Of a stretch of DNA of 64,000 bases, positions 23,875 to 34,764 are shown piece after piece. The position numbers were made by a program, and so were the translations under genes. Every line of letters begins with the position of its first letter. The stretch's first letter is position 1. A model generated the notes under the pieces. That model searched no databases. It worked only from the letters and a program-made list of their open reading frames with translations, and had not been told where the DNA came from. Source of the stretch: Polyodon spathula (lineage: Eukaryota; Chordata; Actinopteri; Acipenseriformes; Polyodontidae); the NCBI RefSeq assembly GCF_017654505.1, contig NC_054536.1, forward strand, positions 36,442,970 to 36,506,969, read 5' to 3'.

Positions 23875-23877
<3 letters not shown>
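23665..23877 (-). repeat. Right terminal inverted repeat of Tc1 copy 2
   Basis: Inverse of the left arm, ending CACTG before TA. It overlaps no coding sequence; the transposase stop is at about 23656-23658. Confidence 0.92.

Positions 23878-23940
<63 letters not shown>
23878..23940. repeat. (TA)n microsatellite, right flank of Tc1 copy 2
   Basis: About 31 TA units immediately beyond the transposon end. The first TA is the target duplication. Confidence 0.95.
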
Positions 23941-23944
<4 letters not shown>

Positions 23945-24908
23945 ACAACAATGTGTGGTTGATAAATAGCATCATTAGTCACTTTTCCTTGTTGTTAATG
24001 AAAAAAATGTGTAGAGGAGTGTGAGGCGAGAGTGTATTAAATGGAATGTCCAGACAGTCATTTATGTGTACAGAAATAAAATAATTTATTTTTATTCTCT
24101 ATACACAACAAAAGGATTAAATAACAAACGAAAACAAAATGGTGTGAGGGAAGGAGTGCAGGGGTGAGATCCAAACAAACTGTGATGACTCGTCTTTAAT
24201 TTGTCTTCGTGGCGACCCATACATAAACAAAAAAAAGACAAAAGAAATGTTAGTGTTTTAAAAATCCCGCTGCACAAAACCAGTCTCTCCCTCCACCCGT
24301 TACTCCTCCTATTTTACTTTCGGACCAACCCCGAACATAGTAGTACGTTCCCTTTAGTATGTAATGTCCCGCCTCTGTAGTCAGTGGAACACCAATCCCC
24401 AACCGACACGTGTCCTTATCCTTCACTTGACTCCAGTGGCTGGAATTTACATACTCGTACTTCCGCCCCTCACCAAGGTGCCGCCCCTCAAAAGATGACT
24501 TTTGCCATGGTCACGAGATCTTGGTAAGGGAAGTCCCGAGTTGGTTTGATGCCATCTACTGTCGGGAGGCTGAATCACAGACCGAAAACCCTTTGACTCA
24601 TCACAAGGAGTCAACAAGAAATATAATTGCCTTGGTGAAAACAAATGTGTAATTAACATGAAACTTCTACTTTCATTACAGCTCCCACTATAAATGCTGC
24701 AGTCAAAAACAATTGAAACTTCTCTGTAACTTCAAACTAGATGAGGTCATTAAAAGTACTAATTGGATGTCACTTTTTCTCTTTTTATTCAGTCTTTAAA
24801 TCACTTAACTTGTTTCCTACTGTAGTTTTATTGTGCATACATAGACATTTAAAGAAAGCAGCCTATTTAAAAGCATTAACAGCCTATTTAAAAACAAAAC
24901 ATAATGTA

Positions 24909-24912
<4 letters not shown>
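23941..24912. other. Spacer with a GC-richer block at 24250-24660, possibly LTR-derived
   Basis: 24060-24120 is A/T-rich with AATAAAATAATT-type words. 24270-24660 is clearly richer in GC (CCCCGAACATAG, CCGACACGTGTCC, CCGCCCCTCA). That contrast, and a TGTGTAGAGG start near 24008, made me consider an LTR, but I could not find matching ends or a target duplication. No coding region is supported. Confidence 0.3.

Positions 24913-24981
<69 letters not shown>
24913..24981. repeat. (TA)n microsatellite
   Basis: About 34 TA units. Confidence 0.95.
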
Positions 24982-24984
<3 letters not shown>

Positions 24985-25152
24985 CTATCAGGGAAGTCAT
25001 AATATCTTAAGACTATTGAAATAGTCTAAAATTTTTATACATAACGTTGTATTATTTAAATTTAAGATTACCGTATACATAATAAGGTAATAAAGTTCTG
25101 ATGGCATGAAACAAAAAACAAAAACAAACAAAACAAAAAAAACAAAAAAAAA

Positions 25153-25167
25153 ATATATATATATATA

Positions 25168-25204
<37 letters not shown>
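25153..25204. repeat. (TA)n microsatellite
   Basis: TA array interrupted once by GTA near 25168. It is preceded by a CAAAA-rich tract at 25109-25150. Confidence 0.9.
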
Positions 25205-25209
<5 letters not shown>

Positions 25210-27290
25210 AAATCAGCACACATAGTTTTCATCTCATTTTTGGTATTTTTATTTGACCTGTACATTTTTCTTCCTCTATGCAGCTAATGTATTTAAAGAT
25301 TTAGGATGACAAGACAAAGGGGGATAGAATCCCCCCAGGCACCCATGTTTAAAGCATAGAGCCATTTCCCTTCATGAAAGCGGTAAATAAGTAACTTATG
25401 AGTTTTAATCGGGGGAAAGAAGGGCATCTGCTCCAGAGCTCTTGGTCATAAATGAAAGACCCAAATCCTACAGTTCATTTAAATGATCCGCTCACAATGA
25501 CTTTTATTGATGAGTACAAATTCATCCAAAAACACAGAACTGAGGGATGCTTTCAATTGAGATAAACATTAAAGATCTTTTTAGTCTGTCAAATAATAAT
25601 TTAAACAATGTTGTATTTACATACTCAATGGTGCAGATCAACTTAATGGATATTTGTTGTTATTAAGGTAAACAAATTACATATTATGGAAACCAATGCC
25701 ATATTTATTTATTTTTATGGAGACTTATGTCCATGATCCATTATATCCATGATCCATTTGTATCCATGTTCAATAGACTTTGTGTTCTAAAAAATACATT
25801 TAGCAAATACAGTGCAACAAGAGCATTCAATGAATGTGCTTCTCACTCAACCATCTTTTTCAATATTTGGTGTGTACAGTTTGCAGGTACTTGTATGGAA
25901 TTTGTGCAGGTTGTACATGTTATAAAGTGATAGCTAATTAAAATACTGCATAAGATTTTACTTTTCAGGTTCAAAATATTTAAAAATATGTTCAGAAGAC
26001 AGGTCAAAAACTATAAACTGAGACAAAATATCAGGAACTGAGAACAAAGTCCCATTTCCAATTTCCAAAGCATTTTTTATTTTTTTTTTGCTGTGACCTA
26101 TAACCCTTGTATTATATGCCAGAAAGAAGAGCCTACACTGTTTATCAATTTATAATGAATTTATTTTGGCATTGGAAAGCTGGTATCAGGTGTAGACAGA
26201 GTCAATTCCTTGGGGTAATACATATATAGAGTTATGTTCCAAAATTCATTTAGTTAGAACAGTCTATGACAATAAAATATACAAGAACCTAAAACAACAA
26301 ATTGCATACCTCTAATTTGCCAACATACTTGCCAAATTGGAAAAAAAAAGATTTGCTGAGTGGGAGAAATTGGTTCAGTTCACTTAGATTGGCCCATAAG
26401 TACGGCACGAAACTAGTGTATATTTACACAGTAAGCCATGCAACACAATACAATACATGCGTTCCTAAAACTGAACCATTTAAGTCAATGTATGGTTTAT
26501 ACCAAGAAATGGAAATTAAGAATAAATGAAATTATGAAGGGAAGAGGATTCTGAATTCTGCAGACTGGGCAGATATGAAAGCTCCTGTTAATTTTCAACT
26601 GGTAGAAACACACTGCAAGCGGGGAATAAGTGCTGAATCCTGCCAGCATTGGTCACCTCAAAATGACTGACAGGAGTGCGAAATCATGACAGCAAACCTA
26701 TAGATCATGCCTTCGAACACATCTGGCTGTGATGTGACAAAGCAGAGAACTTGAAAACAATGGGTTATAGTGTGGTGGACATCTTCAGCCAGCTGGGGAT
26801 CAAGGTCCTAAACAGGGGGCAATGTCCTACTGAGTCTCTACAATGCACTGTTTGTTCCATTGTGACAGAAAGGTGGTTTTATTGAGTGTGGGTACTCTAA
26901 GTCATATATCATCTACCCCAGCAAGATATGTCTACTAACCATCTTAATCTTTAACCTTAAAATAGAGCCTGGTTTTGCCATGCATTCAAAAAGTGATGGG
27001 AGCAGAAGCTCTTTCTACATAATGGTTCTGTAGAGTATGTGCTAGGCTTTTGGTTAGTTCATATACGTTGTCAAAATATTAAAATGTCCAATTTAGTAAC
27101 AGATGGTATATACAGGTATATATACTGTATATCATATGTATGTTGTAAAGTAATAACAAGACAAATGTTGATGCTGTTTCTCTATGTAAATTAGGGTTTG
27201 GAATTTGATTTAAATGTGCATTTTTATAAAATATATAAAATCAAAAGTTACTAAAAATGTTTCTTTTTTTGTTTGTTTTGTTTTTGCAAC
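25205..27290. other. Spacer with no recognisable gene
   Basis: AT-rich sequence. A moderately GC-balanced part at 26550-26960 has no open frame and no family I recognise. Nothing else can be assigned. Confidence 0.5.
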
Positions 27291-27296
27291 ATAACT

Positions 27297-27915
27297 AGGG
27301 TTTCTGATTTTTGGTTTTAACCAATAAAACCAGATAAAAAACCCTCAATACAAAAAAAATAAATAAATTGGTGGATAGCCAATAAACACTGGAAAACACA
27401 GGAAAAACTGTGGAAATGGTTAATCAATTCATGTTGACTGTACCCTTTTCACATAAAAAAATTAAACCTTCTACAAAAATAATAATAGATACATTTGCCA
27501 GTGCTGCTGGGCAATGTCCCGCCTTCCTGACAGGTATCTATCATTGATTCGTTCTGAATTTTTTAAACACCCCTCCAAACTACAGAGTGACAGCACATTC
27601 CAACATTTGCATTAGAGACTCCGCTTGCAAGGTTTAAAACGAGTTTACAATCAGGATGGAAGCTTGTTAGCGAGATTTAAAGCTGTATTACTGTTAAGAT
27701 ACGGAGGATTTAAAACAGAATTGTGGCAAAATGTAAAAAAATGTCTACACACAAAATACAACTTGAGTGCAAGTACTGTCGAGGTACTATACATATTTTA
27801 ACAGAAAAACGAAAGCCCCGAAAAAAAAACTACATAAAACTCAAAAATAGCTAAAAAAATAAGCACCGAAAAATACAATTAATAAAAAATGAACAACAGA
27901 AGCCTTAAACATAAC
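27297..27915. mobile_element. Possible non-autonomous hAT-like element
   Basis: AGGGTTTCTGATTTTTGGTT near 27297 is roughly mirrored by the inverse of AACAACAGAAGCCT near 27895-27910 (AGGCTTCTGTTGTT). Inside, a short plus-strand frame from ATG at about 27741 reads HKIQLECKYCRGT, with a CxxC like the first half of a BED finger, before decaying into A-rich sequence. Both signals are weak, and the terminal similarity may be chance in AT-rich DNA. Confidence 0.3.
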
Positions 27916-28570
27916 CCATGCTTTTTTTTTTTTTTTTTTTTTTAAATAATGAAAATAAAAGCAAATATGCCTGTTGGTACATTCATAATACAACAATCTC
28001 ATTAGTTATTATTTAAAGAATGTATTTTTCAAAGTTTTTATGAATAAAATAAAGACTGATAGTGATGAAGCAGTTCTAGGCTTTTCTTTAAATAACCATA
28101 CATTAAAAAAAACATGCATTATGAATGCAACAAGAAGGTTCATATTTGGTGTGGGTAGGTCATAATGGTTAGTTATTCAAATACATTCCTCAGTAAAACT
28201 GAGTTTGACATTAGCTGTCATTTTCAACAAGCATCTACAAGGCTCACCTGGTTACACAACATGACTGGGCTTATGCTGAGCAAACTTGTCATCATCTGTA
28301 CTGTGCACAGGGGTTGGTCAATACAATACAAATATGTGCTTTGGGCAAATCAACAGCAAAAGCTGTTTACAGGATTCTATTTTAAGGTCTGCTAATGTTT
28401 ACCGGTAGATCAGTTAAATAGAGTCCCTTGTCCAAAATATTTTGATATTAAAATGTGCTAAAATATTTTTTTTCTGTCTTTCAATTTTTTAAAAAATCTA
28501 ATTATGGCCATAAACATTTATTTCAAACTTTACTTACAGTAAGTTAGTGCAGCTGTTTAAAGTGGTTATA
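27916..28570. other. AT-rich spacer
   Basis: Begins with a poly(T) run at 27923-27943. A 76-codon ORF (28165-28395) shows no domain. Confidence 0.5.
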
Positions 28571-28758
28571 CAGCGCTCACCCTTTATAACACTATAATGG
28601 GGAGCCATAGTTAGAAGACTGTGCTATTTGTGTTCCGCCTTATAAAGAGTATAAAAGAGCGACTGTATTGGCATTAATACGCAAATGGGAGCCACGACCC
28701 GACCGTGTTATAACCGATTTCGCACTATAACGAGGCGTGTTATGACACGTGAGCACAG
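28571..28758. mobile_element. Short MITE, pogo/Tigger-like, with TA flanks (188 bp)
   Basis: TA-CAGCGCTCACCCTTTATAAC (28571 onward) faces the inverse of GTTATGACACGTGAGCACAG-TA (ending 28758). CAG(C/T)GCTCAC...TATAAC is shared by both ends with some mismatches. TA dinucleotides abut both sides (28569-28570, 28759-28760). The interior is CpG-bearing and contains repeated TATAACNG-type words. Size, TA target and end sequence fit an internally deleted pogo/Tigger derivative. Confidence 0.65.
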
Positions 28759-29978
28759 TATATGTTTCAAGACAAAACTTTAAATGGTTATATGTAAAAT
28801 AATAAAGCTGAAAAATTTATTACAGGAGGATATAAGATATTAGGTTGAAAACCCATGTTGTTGATACACACAACCGACTTCAACCTTATTATCTTACTAT
28901 TGAAAAGATTTCAAGTACATTTTAATACAGTGAAACTTTTATTAATTAGTTATTTCACTAAGGATTTATTGGATGTTTGCATGCAGCAGGTTCAGTAATA
29001 AAACATGGAGGCTGCAGTTGGCTTCATAAAATAGGTCATTTTAGTGAGGAGGTTGATTATGCATTAAAGATAAATGTTGTTTATTAATTTGGACAATTAA
29101 GACTGAGAATATATTAATAATTTTTTCAGAAAAATCTTGCACTGATGAGCAGGGCACAAAAAACATTTCTGTTTCTCAAACCCAAAGGAAGATAAGTCTA
29201 CTCTCTATCCTTATTTAAATTATGATTTGTGTTGCGTACTATGCTAAATCAGTTCTCTGCAGACTGAATGCTAATTGCCAAGCTTATGAGACATTCTCTG
29301 CTTAATGCACATGCCCACATGTTACTGTTTCAGACTGATGAAAGAATCATCTGAAACAACTTTCAATTATATAACCCTGCTTTTAGGACGAAGAAACAAA
29401 AAGCATACTAAACCACTTGTGTCAAGATCATTAAAAGCTAACGAAAGTTTTCCAACAAAGAATTCCGAAAAACAATAATAATATATTTAGATTTTTTTTT
29501 TTTTTTCATGTTTAAATTACTCTAACTTGTGTATATTGTACTGGCTTTTTATTTAGCTGAAAAGTACATTTATCTTGGAGCCGATTTAGCTAAAGGAATC
29601 TTGCCAAAAAAGAAAAGAAAAACCAGGAGCTGGTTTGGGCCTGGAAAGTCGCTTCAGATAAAAATAACAAGTCACGCGGTAGAGGACAGATCCCAGCGCT
29701 TCTTCTCTGCCTCAGGGCTGCACATGCCCAGTAAATGCCTCAGTGGTGGAGAGAAACAGAACAGCATTCCCCAGCAGAAGGCTAGAGTAGAAGAGAAGGC
29801 CTGTGTTTGATGTATGAGCTCTGGCTTTCCATTGTGAGTCACCCCAGAATTAGCTGCAGGCAAAACAAAAATCTTTTGTGATTAATTAGAAAAACTGGAC
29901 AATTATGAATTGACTGCACAAAGCCAGTATATGGTAATATAAATAGTAAATGAAGCCAGCACAATGTGATGCACACAC

Positions 29979-29982
<4 letters not shown>
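28759..29982. other. Spacer; 29.2-29.45 kb is low-repeat sequence
   Basis: No gene is recognised. A 93-codon ORF at 29529-29810 includes a lysine-rich LPKKKRKTRSW stretch but no domain, no supported splice context and no family match. I treat it as chance. Confidence 0.45.

Positions 29983-30040
<58 letters not shown>
29983..30040. repeat. (GT)n microsatellite
   Basis: About 29 GT units. The histidine-threonine and cysteine-valine ORFs over it are artefacts. Confidence 0.95.
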
Positions 30041-30042
<2 letters not shown>

Positions 30043-30868
30043 ATCACAGCAAAGAGCTTCCGACTCAATTGGAGTCAATTTAAATAATCTGACACTTTCT
30101 TGGATTTTTAGTTCCAGGCATTTTATAAATATATTGGTCACAATTTGGTGCTATTTTTAGGTTTTCCAGCTGGAACTCTGAGATCTAATTGTTATTAAAC
30201 AATTAATCTTATTATTCAGTTTTAATAAATCACTTAACTACTGTGGTGTTTTGTTATGTACATTTTATTTTAATGCACAACAATCTACTAATTACATGTT
30301 TTTTTGTATATCACATAAATTAACAAAGCAAGCCCTATATCATATTTGGAGTTAAGCATTGAGAATTAATGTGATTGAAAACTATAGATAATAATATATA
30401 ATAACATAAATGAGAAGATATGTGCAATTTACAGTGATATCTTAGGCATGGTATAGAAAATTAATATACAGTATAAATACATAGGCAGACACAAATACAT
30501 TAATACTATTAAACATAATAAAGCAACGTATCCTGTATCTTTGAATGCATGTACACTATATACAGTTTAATACCCAAATAATTTTCATTTATAAATATTG
30601 CATTAGTAATTGACTATAATTAACAGAATATGAATACAGTACTTGAGATCTAATGTAATCAAATGTCACAAATGAAAAATGGGGAGAAATAATTTGATCG
30701 AGAGAAAAGACTGTTTTAATATGATCAGTGCAGAGTTTGGCCATCACATTAAAAACAGTAATCAGTTGCTGAATCATTCTAAATAATGTCAACAGCCAGC
30801 AAAGGATTTAAAAGTGACCTTTCTTTAAAAGTGTAAAAAACCAAAACATCTTTAACCATAGTCTTATG
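30041..30868. other. AT-rich spacer
   Basis: No coding, RNA or transposon signal is visible. Confidence 0.5.
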
Positions 30869-31440
30869 TGACATAAAGCGGTGCTCTTTGTGTCAGCTTG
30901 GTATGTTTATGAGCTGCAACCATATGGTTACCACACAGCCCCACTACTAAACATGAGGCAATCTGAACAGTGAATTTACAAGAGCATACCATAAAAGCAT
31001 CCACAATGAAAGGCAGACACCCATTATTCTTGGAGAGCTCAGCATTCTATTCCTGTAAAGTAATTAACTTGCTCCTTATCTAATGATACACATACCCTTG
31101 TGTCTGGCAGGGCCTCTGTTTGCACTGTTGTGCAATCACATTGTTTTCTATTATTATTCAAGCAGTGATACCTCAGTAGTAAACCCATTGACCATTCAGT
31201 CAGAGGAGTAGCTGTGGATAATTAAAAGTTCCCAACCTCTTGCCCTGAGGCCAGGCTAGAGCCAGTCAGAGAGGAGCCAGGCCCAAACTGCTCAGGGACC
31301 AATCGATCAGCTGATTAACCCTCATTACTGATTGGTCAGAGCTGATTGCATCCACAGTAAAGAAATCGCCTTTGGCCCGAAGGCATGCAGTGCTGCTGCT
31401 GCTGCACATTCGATAATGGGAAAAGGAGCAATCTTTTTTA
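30869..31440. other. Candidate conserved non-coding block
   Basis: About 570 bp of balanced composition with no open frame, low repetitiveness and several homeodomain-like TAATTA/ATTAAC words. It includes the near-mirror GATCAGCTGATTAACCC ... TACTGATTGGTCAGAGCTGA (31307-31345). The left half is moderately AT-rich and the right half (31240-31400) GC-richer. This is the texture of vertebrate enhancers, but conservation cannot be judged from one sequence. Confidence 0.3.
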
Positions 31441-31904
31441 CAATTAGCTGCGAAGCATAATTAAAGTAAAAAAAAAAAAAATCATATTCAAGAGATTTAC
31501 CAGTGTTAATCTTTATTAACTACCCAACTATCTTACTTTGATGTGGGATTTAACCTTGGTTAGATTAAGAAATGCTCCCAATCGCCTTATCAGACTATTT
31601 TTTCCAGTAGACACCTTCATAATGCAGGACTTTTGTCTACAGAGAATGCAGCCAGTCTACATAAATAACAATACAAATGGGTTTCATGATTGCATGTGTT
31701 TAATGAATAAAGATAAATCCTAGTTTTCACAGCTGGTATTCTCAGATTCTGGGCCCTACCTGTATTTTGAAGTATGAACAATAGACAAAAGCTACTAGGA
31801 GTTAGTTCTGGTGTCATATGAAGTTGATATGTTACAAAAGGAAAAAACAAACCTTTACCAATTTTCTTCAGATACATTTTATAATAAAATAATTATTTAT
31901 TTTG

Positions 31905-32290
31905 GCCAGTGGCACTATTTCATGCCATTCTAAACATTGCTGGGATAAACAGTTGCATTATCTATATGTCTGCAGCCCCAAATGAGAGTCTAACACACTC
32001 TGAATCCCTCAAGGTGCTTGGGAAAGCTCTAGCTTGTTCCTTTACAGAGCCCAAAGTGACCAATACCAGTACCTTGCAAACAATGCTCCCTTACAACAGA
32101 TATGCTTGGAACTCCACTGCCTGCTGACCGAATCCCTGCAGCTGATATTCCCAAATCCAAAAGGAAAAGGTGCTTTATCTGTCCATCATCGAAGGCCCAA
32201 AAGACAAATACGCCTTGTGCAAACATCTCATCCGTTCAGTGTGCCATCACGTGTTCAAATTGCATCTGAGCAAAGAAACTGCTCTTAAAT
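31905..32290 (+). pseudogene. piggyBac transposase C-terminal relic
   Basis: The plus strand opens with WPVALFHAILNIAGINSCII (31904-31963), closely matching the RWP.ALF...LD.S..NA...W block at the end of the piggyBac catalytic domain. It continues through LKVLGKALA. After a frameshift, a cysteine-rich tail is readable from about 32168: RCFICPSSKAQKT, then PCANISSVQC and a final CSNC. These match the order and spacing of the C-terminal cross-brace zinc domain of piggyBac/PGBD proteins (RC..C...KDRKT...C..C....C..H). The upstream catalytic region with its acidic triad is missing. A TTAA-flanked foldback element begins 110 bp downstream. Confidence 0.75.
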
Positions 32291-32406
32291 ATTTGTATAG
32301 TGTTGTTTTCTTTTACTAAAGTGTAATTTTTGTTAAATGGATTTAATTTGTCTGTTTCTTAGACAAAATAAACAATGGCTCAACTGGATCTGCGAATAGC
32401 AGTTAA

Positions 32407-32870
32407 AGGGTACATAAGGACCTTTTTATTTTATTGTGTTACATGTTCCCATGTGTTGCTACAACTGTTTACATAAGGTGTGTGTATTGTTTTAATTTTA
32501 TTTATTTTTTTTTACATTTTGACCACTTTTTAAAACTTTTAAATTGCATTCCCGTCAAGATGGCTTCCCATGTACCCGCATGGACCTCTCAGAACTACAT
32601 TTCCCATTGTCCTTCTGCTCATTGGTAAATCCATCTCAGTTACATATGTGAGTCGGAGGATGATGGGAAATGTAGTTCTCACAGGTCTATATGGGTACAG
32701 AGGAAGCCACCTTGAGGCAGGGAATGCAATTTAAAAGTTTAAAAAAGTGGTCAAGATGTAAAAAAAATAAAATAAATAAATTTAAAACAATACACACACC
32801 TTACGTAAACAGTTGTAGCAACACATGGGAACATGTAACACGATAAAATAAAAAGTTCCTTATTTACCCT
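32407..32870. mobile_element. Full-length foldback MITE with TTAA target duplication (464 bp)
   Basis: AGGGTACATAAGGACCTTTT (32407 onward) is mirrored by the inverse of the right end AAAAGTTCCTTATTTACCCT (to 32870). TTAA lies on both sides (32403-32406 and 32871-32874). The arms pair along nearly their whole length: GTTACATGTTCCCATGTGTT / AACACATGGGAACATGTAAC, ACAACTGTTTAC / GTAAACAGTTGT and AAATTGCATTCCC / GGGAATGCAATTT. They also pair at the inner GAACTACATTTCCCAT / ATGGGAAATGTAGTTC. Only a short loop near 32625-32645 is unpaired. It has no coding potential. The TTAA target points to piggyBac or Kolobok transposase. Confidence 0.9.
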
Positions 32871-33248
32871 TTAACTTTTTTTTTAGTTTATAATAGTTAC
32901 AGGTTGATTAAAATGTGTTTAAAAAAACAAACAAAACATAAGTACAAGAAGGAGCAACAAAATAATTGTTGTGTGGATTCCTGTTATTTTTTACAGATTT
33001 AAATTACTCGTCAGTGAAATTGTGGATTTGTATGTACATGTTGGTATATGGAACTAAAATGTCCCTGTTTCTTTTTTCCTCACCACAATATATTACTGTA
33101 AGTCTTCTTTATAGCTTTTTATTATCTGTACTTGTTCTAAGAAGGTCATTGCTAGAAACTGCACCGCCATTACCCATACTCAAGCGTATATATAGTCACA
33201 CTTCAAAAAAGAAGAAAAAAACAAGAATAGATTATGTTTCATTTATGC

Positions 33249-33249
<1 letters not shown>
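32871..33249. other. Spacer with no recognisable gene
   Basis: The 121-codon ORF at 32966-33331 runs into the TA array. Its non-repeat part shows no domain. Confidence 0.5.

Positions 33250-33316
<67 letters not shown>
33250..33316. repeat. (AT)n microsatellite
   Basis: About 33 AT units. Confidence 0.95.
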
Positions 33317-33318
<2 letters not shown>

Positions 33319-34764
33319 CAGTGTTGAATAATCACACCCCAAGGGGGATTAGAGGTGCTCAATTCTGCCTCGTGCCTTTCGAACACGTCTGTTTTTATCT
33401 TTAGCCTGCTTTATTGCTCATGTAAATACAAATCCTTCTTTCAATTTCCACTGCAGGACTTTTTCATATTAACCACATCCAGTTCGTCTGACAAGCAAGA
33501 TATTATCAAACTCCTTCAATGAAGGTTTTAACAATAAATATTTTGTTTTATAATAATGTTAAATGATTCAACTAGAAGAAACAGAAGGCCTTACATCCAA
33601 ATGCAGGTTGATTATTGTAATGCTGAAATCGTTATTTAAATGAATGTGTTCTGATGAATACACTTTTTTTTTTGCAATTTCTGGAAGAATAGGTGATTTT
33701 TAATCAACAAAAATTATATAATTTAGCAAAAGTTTACAGAAACTGTCACTGGATTTGTTTTGATTCTCCTTACACAACAGCTAAACCTGCTTTAAAAATA
33801 TAAATCTCATTTAAAAATAGCTGCCTGTGAGGCAAAATATGTTATGATGAAATAAAATGTTATCCGACAGGTGTGGTGGGCAAGATGACAATAAACATTT
33901 CTCCACACTACTCAATTATCATGATTTATATAGATTTCTGTTGGAAGGCGAAAAAAGCTTTTGCAAGGTAAAATTGCCATTAACCATTTTAAAGCTTGTA
34001 CAAGAAAACAAGGCCACAGTAAATATCCAGATTACTGCTACAAACTAAGATGTGAACTGCAGCTGTTTAAGTGACTGATTGAAAACAACATAATTAATAA
34101 AAATGAAAAAAATGCAATATCAACAAAATTATTAAAATCATAAAATAAAATAAAAAGAAACAAAGACACAATCTGGTAATAATTACATTTTAAAATACAT
34201 ACATTCCCATGTTTAATCGTGTACCATTATGTTATGTAATTTTGAATATGTGTAATTGTAAATAAAATAAAAATTGACTGCGTGATAGATAATAATATGC
34301 ACCTGTTTAAATTAAAAATGCATTACAAAACATCACTGCAAGGGCTCAGATAAAGTCAAAATGTGGCTTACAGGTAAAAGCTGTTCATGCCCATTGAAGC
34401 TGAATTGATGTTAACATATTCTGCCTCTAGGTCATAAAATTGAAGAAAAAAGACAATGGGAATGCAGCAAATATAAGGACAGAGCTGGTATGTCTAGGGT
34501 AAGCTCTCATTCTCTAACTAGAACAGATGCAATAGAAAGAGGAAACTTGGGAAAAGGAAGAGTTTATTACTTATTGTTATTAGTGCAACTAAAACAGACA
34601 TATCTACTGCAAAAAAGTAAACCAAATAATTTGTATTTTAGTTTGTTTTTGAAATTGGGATCTTTAGTTGTTGAAGCTGCAGTGTCTAACAGCCTAAAAT
34701 GGAATTCCTTGCCTGTTTATTACATTCTACATTCTGAAAGCTTGTTCCACGTGTAAGGGCACAA
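33317..34764. other. Spacer with no recognisable gene
   Basis: 33320-33500 is compositionally balanced and could hold a conserved element. The rest is AT-rich. An 88-codon ORF at 34490-34756 has no domain. Confidence 0.45.

Larger units (their letters stand above)
22264..23877 (+). mobile_element. Near-complete Tc1-like DNA transposon (copy 2), 1,614 bp
   Basis: It begins CAGTGCCTTGCAAAGGTATT (22264) and ends with the inverse, AATACCTTTGCAAGGCACTG (23877). TA lies on each side (22262-22263 and 23878-23879). Inverted repeats of about 214 bp run from 22264 to about 22478 and from about 23665 to 23877, with only a few mismatches, including matching inner ends GCATAAGTATTCAACCCC and GGGGTTGAATACTTATGC. 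The total length is that of an autonomous Tc1 element. High arm identity and a single visible reading-frame break indicate a recently active family. Confidence 0.95.

Noticed and set aside
24000..24680. Second LTR candidate starting TGTGTAGAGG
   Set aside because: No matching CA end, inverted terminal bases or target duplication could be found. Kept only as a GC-richer block.
29529..29810. 93-codon ORF containing an NLS-like LPKKKRKTRSW
   Set aside because: No domain, no homologue that I recognise and no splice or promoter context. The lysine run comes from an A-rich DNA stretch.
29839..30160. ORFs with His-Thr or Cys-Val repeats on both strands
   Set aside because: They are produced by the (GT)n array at 29983-30040.
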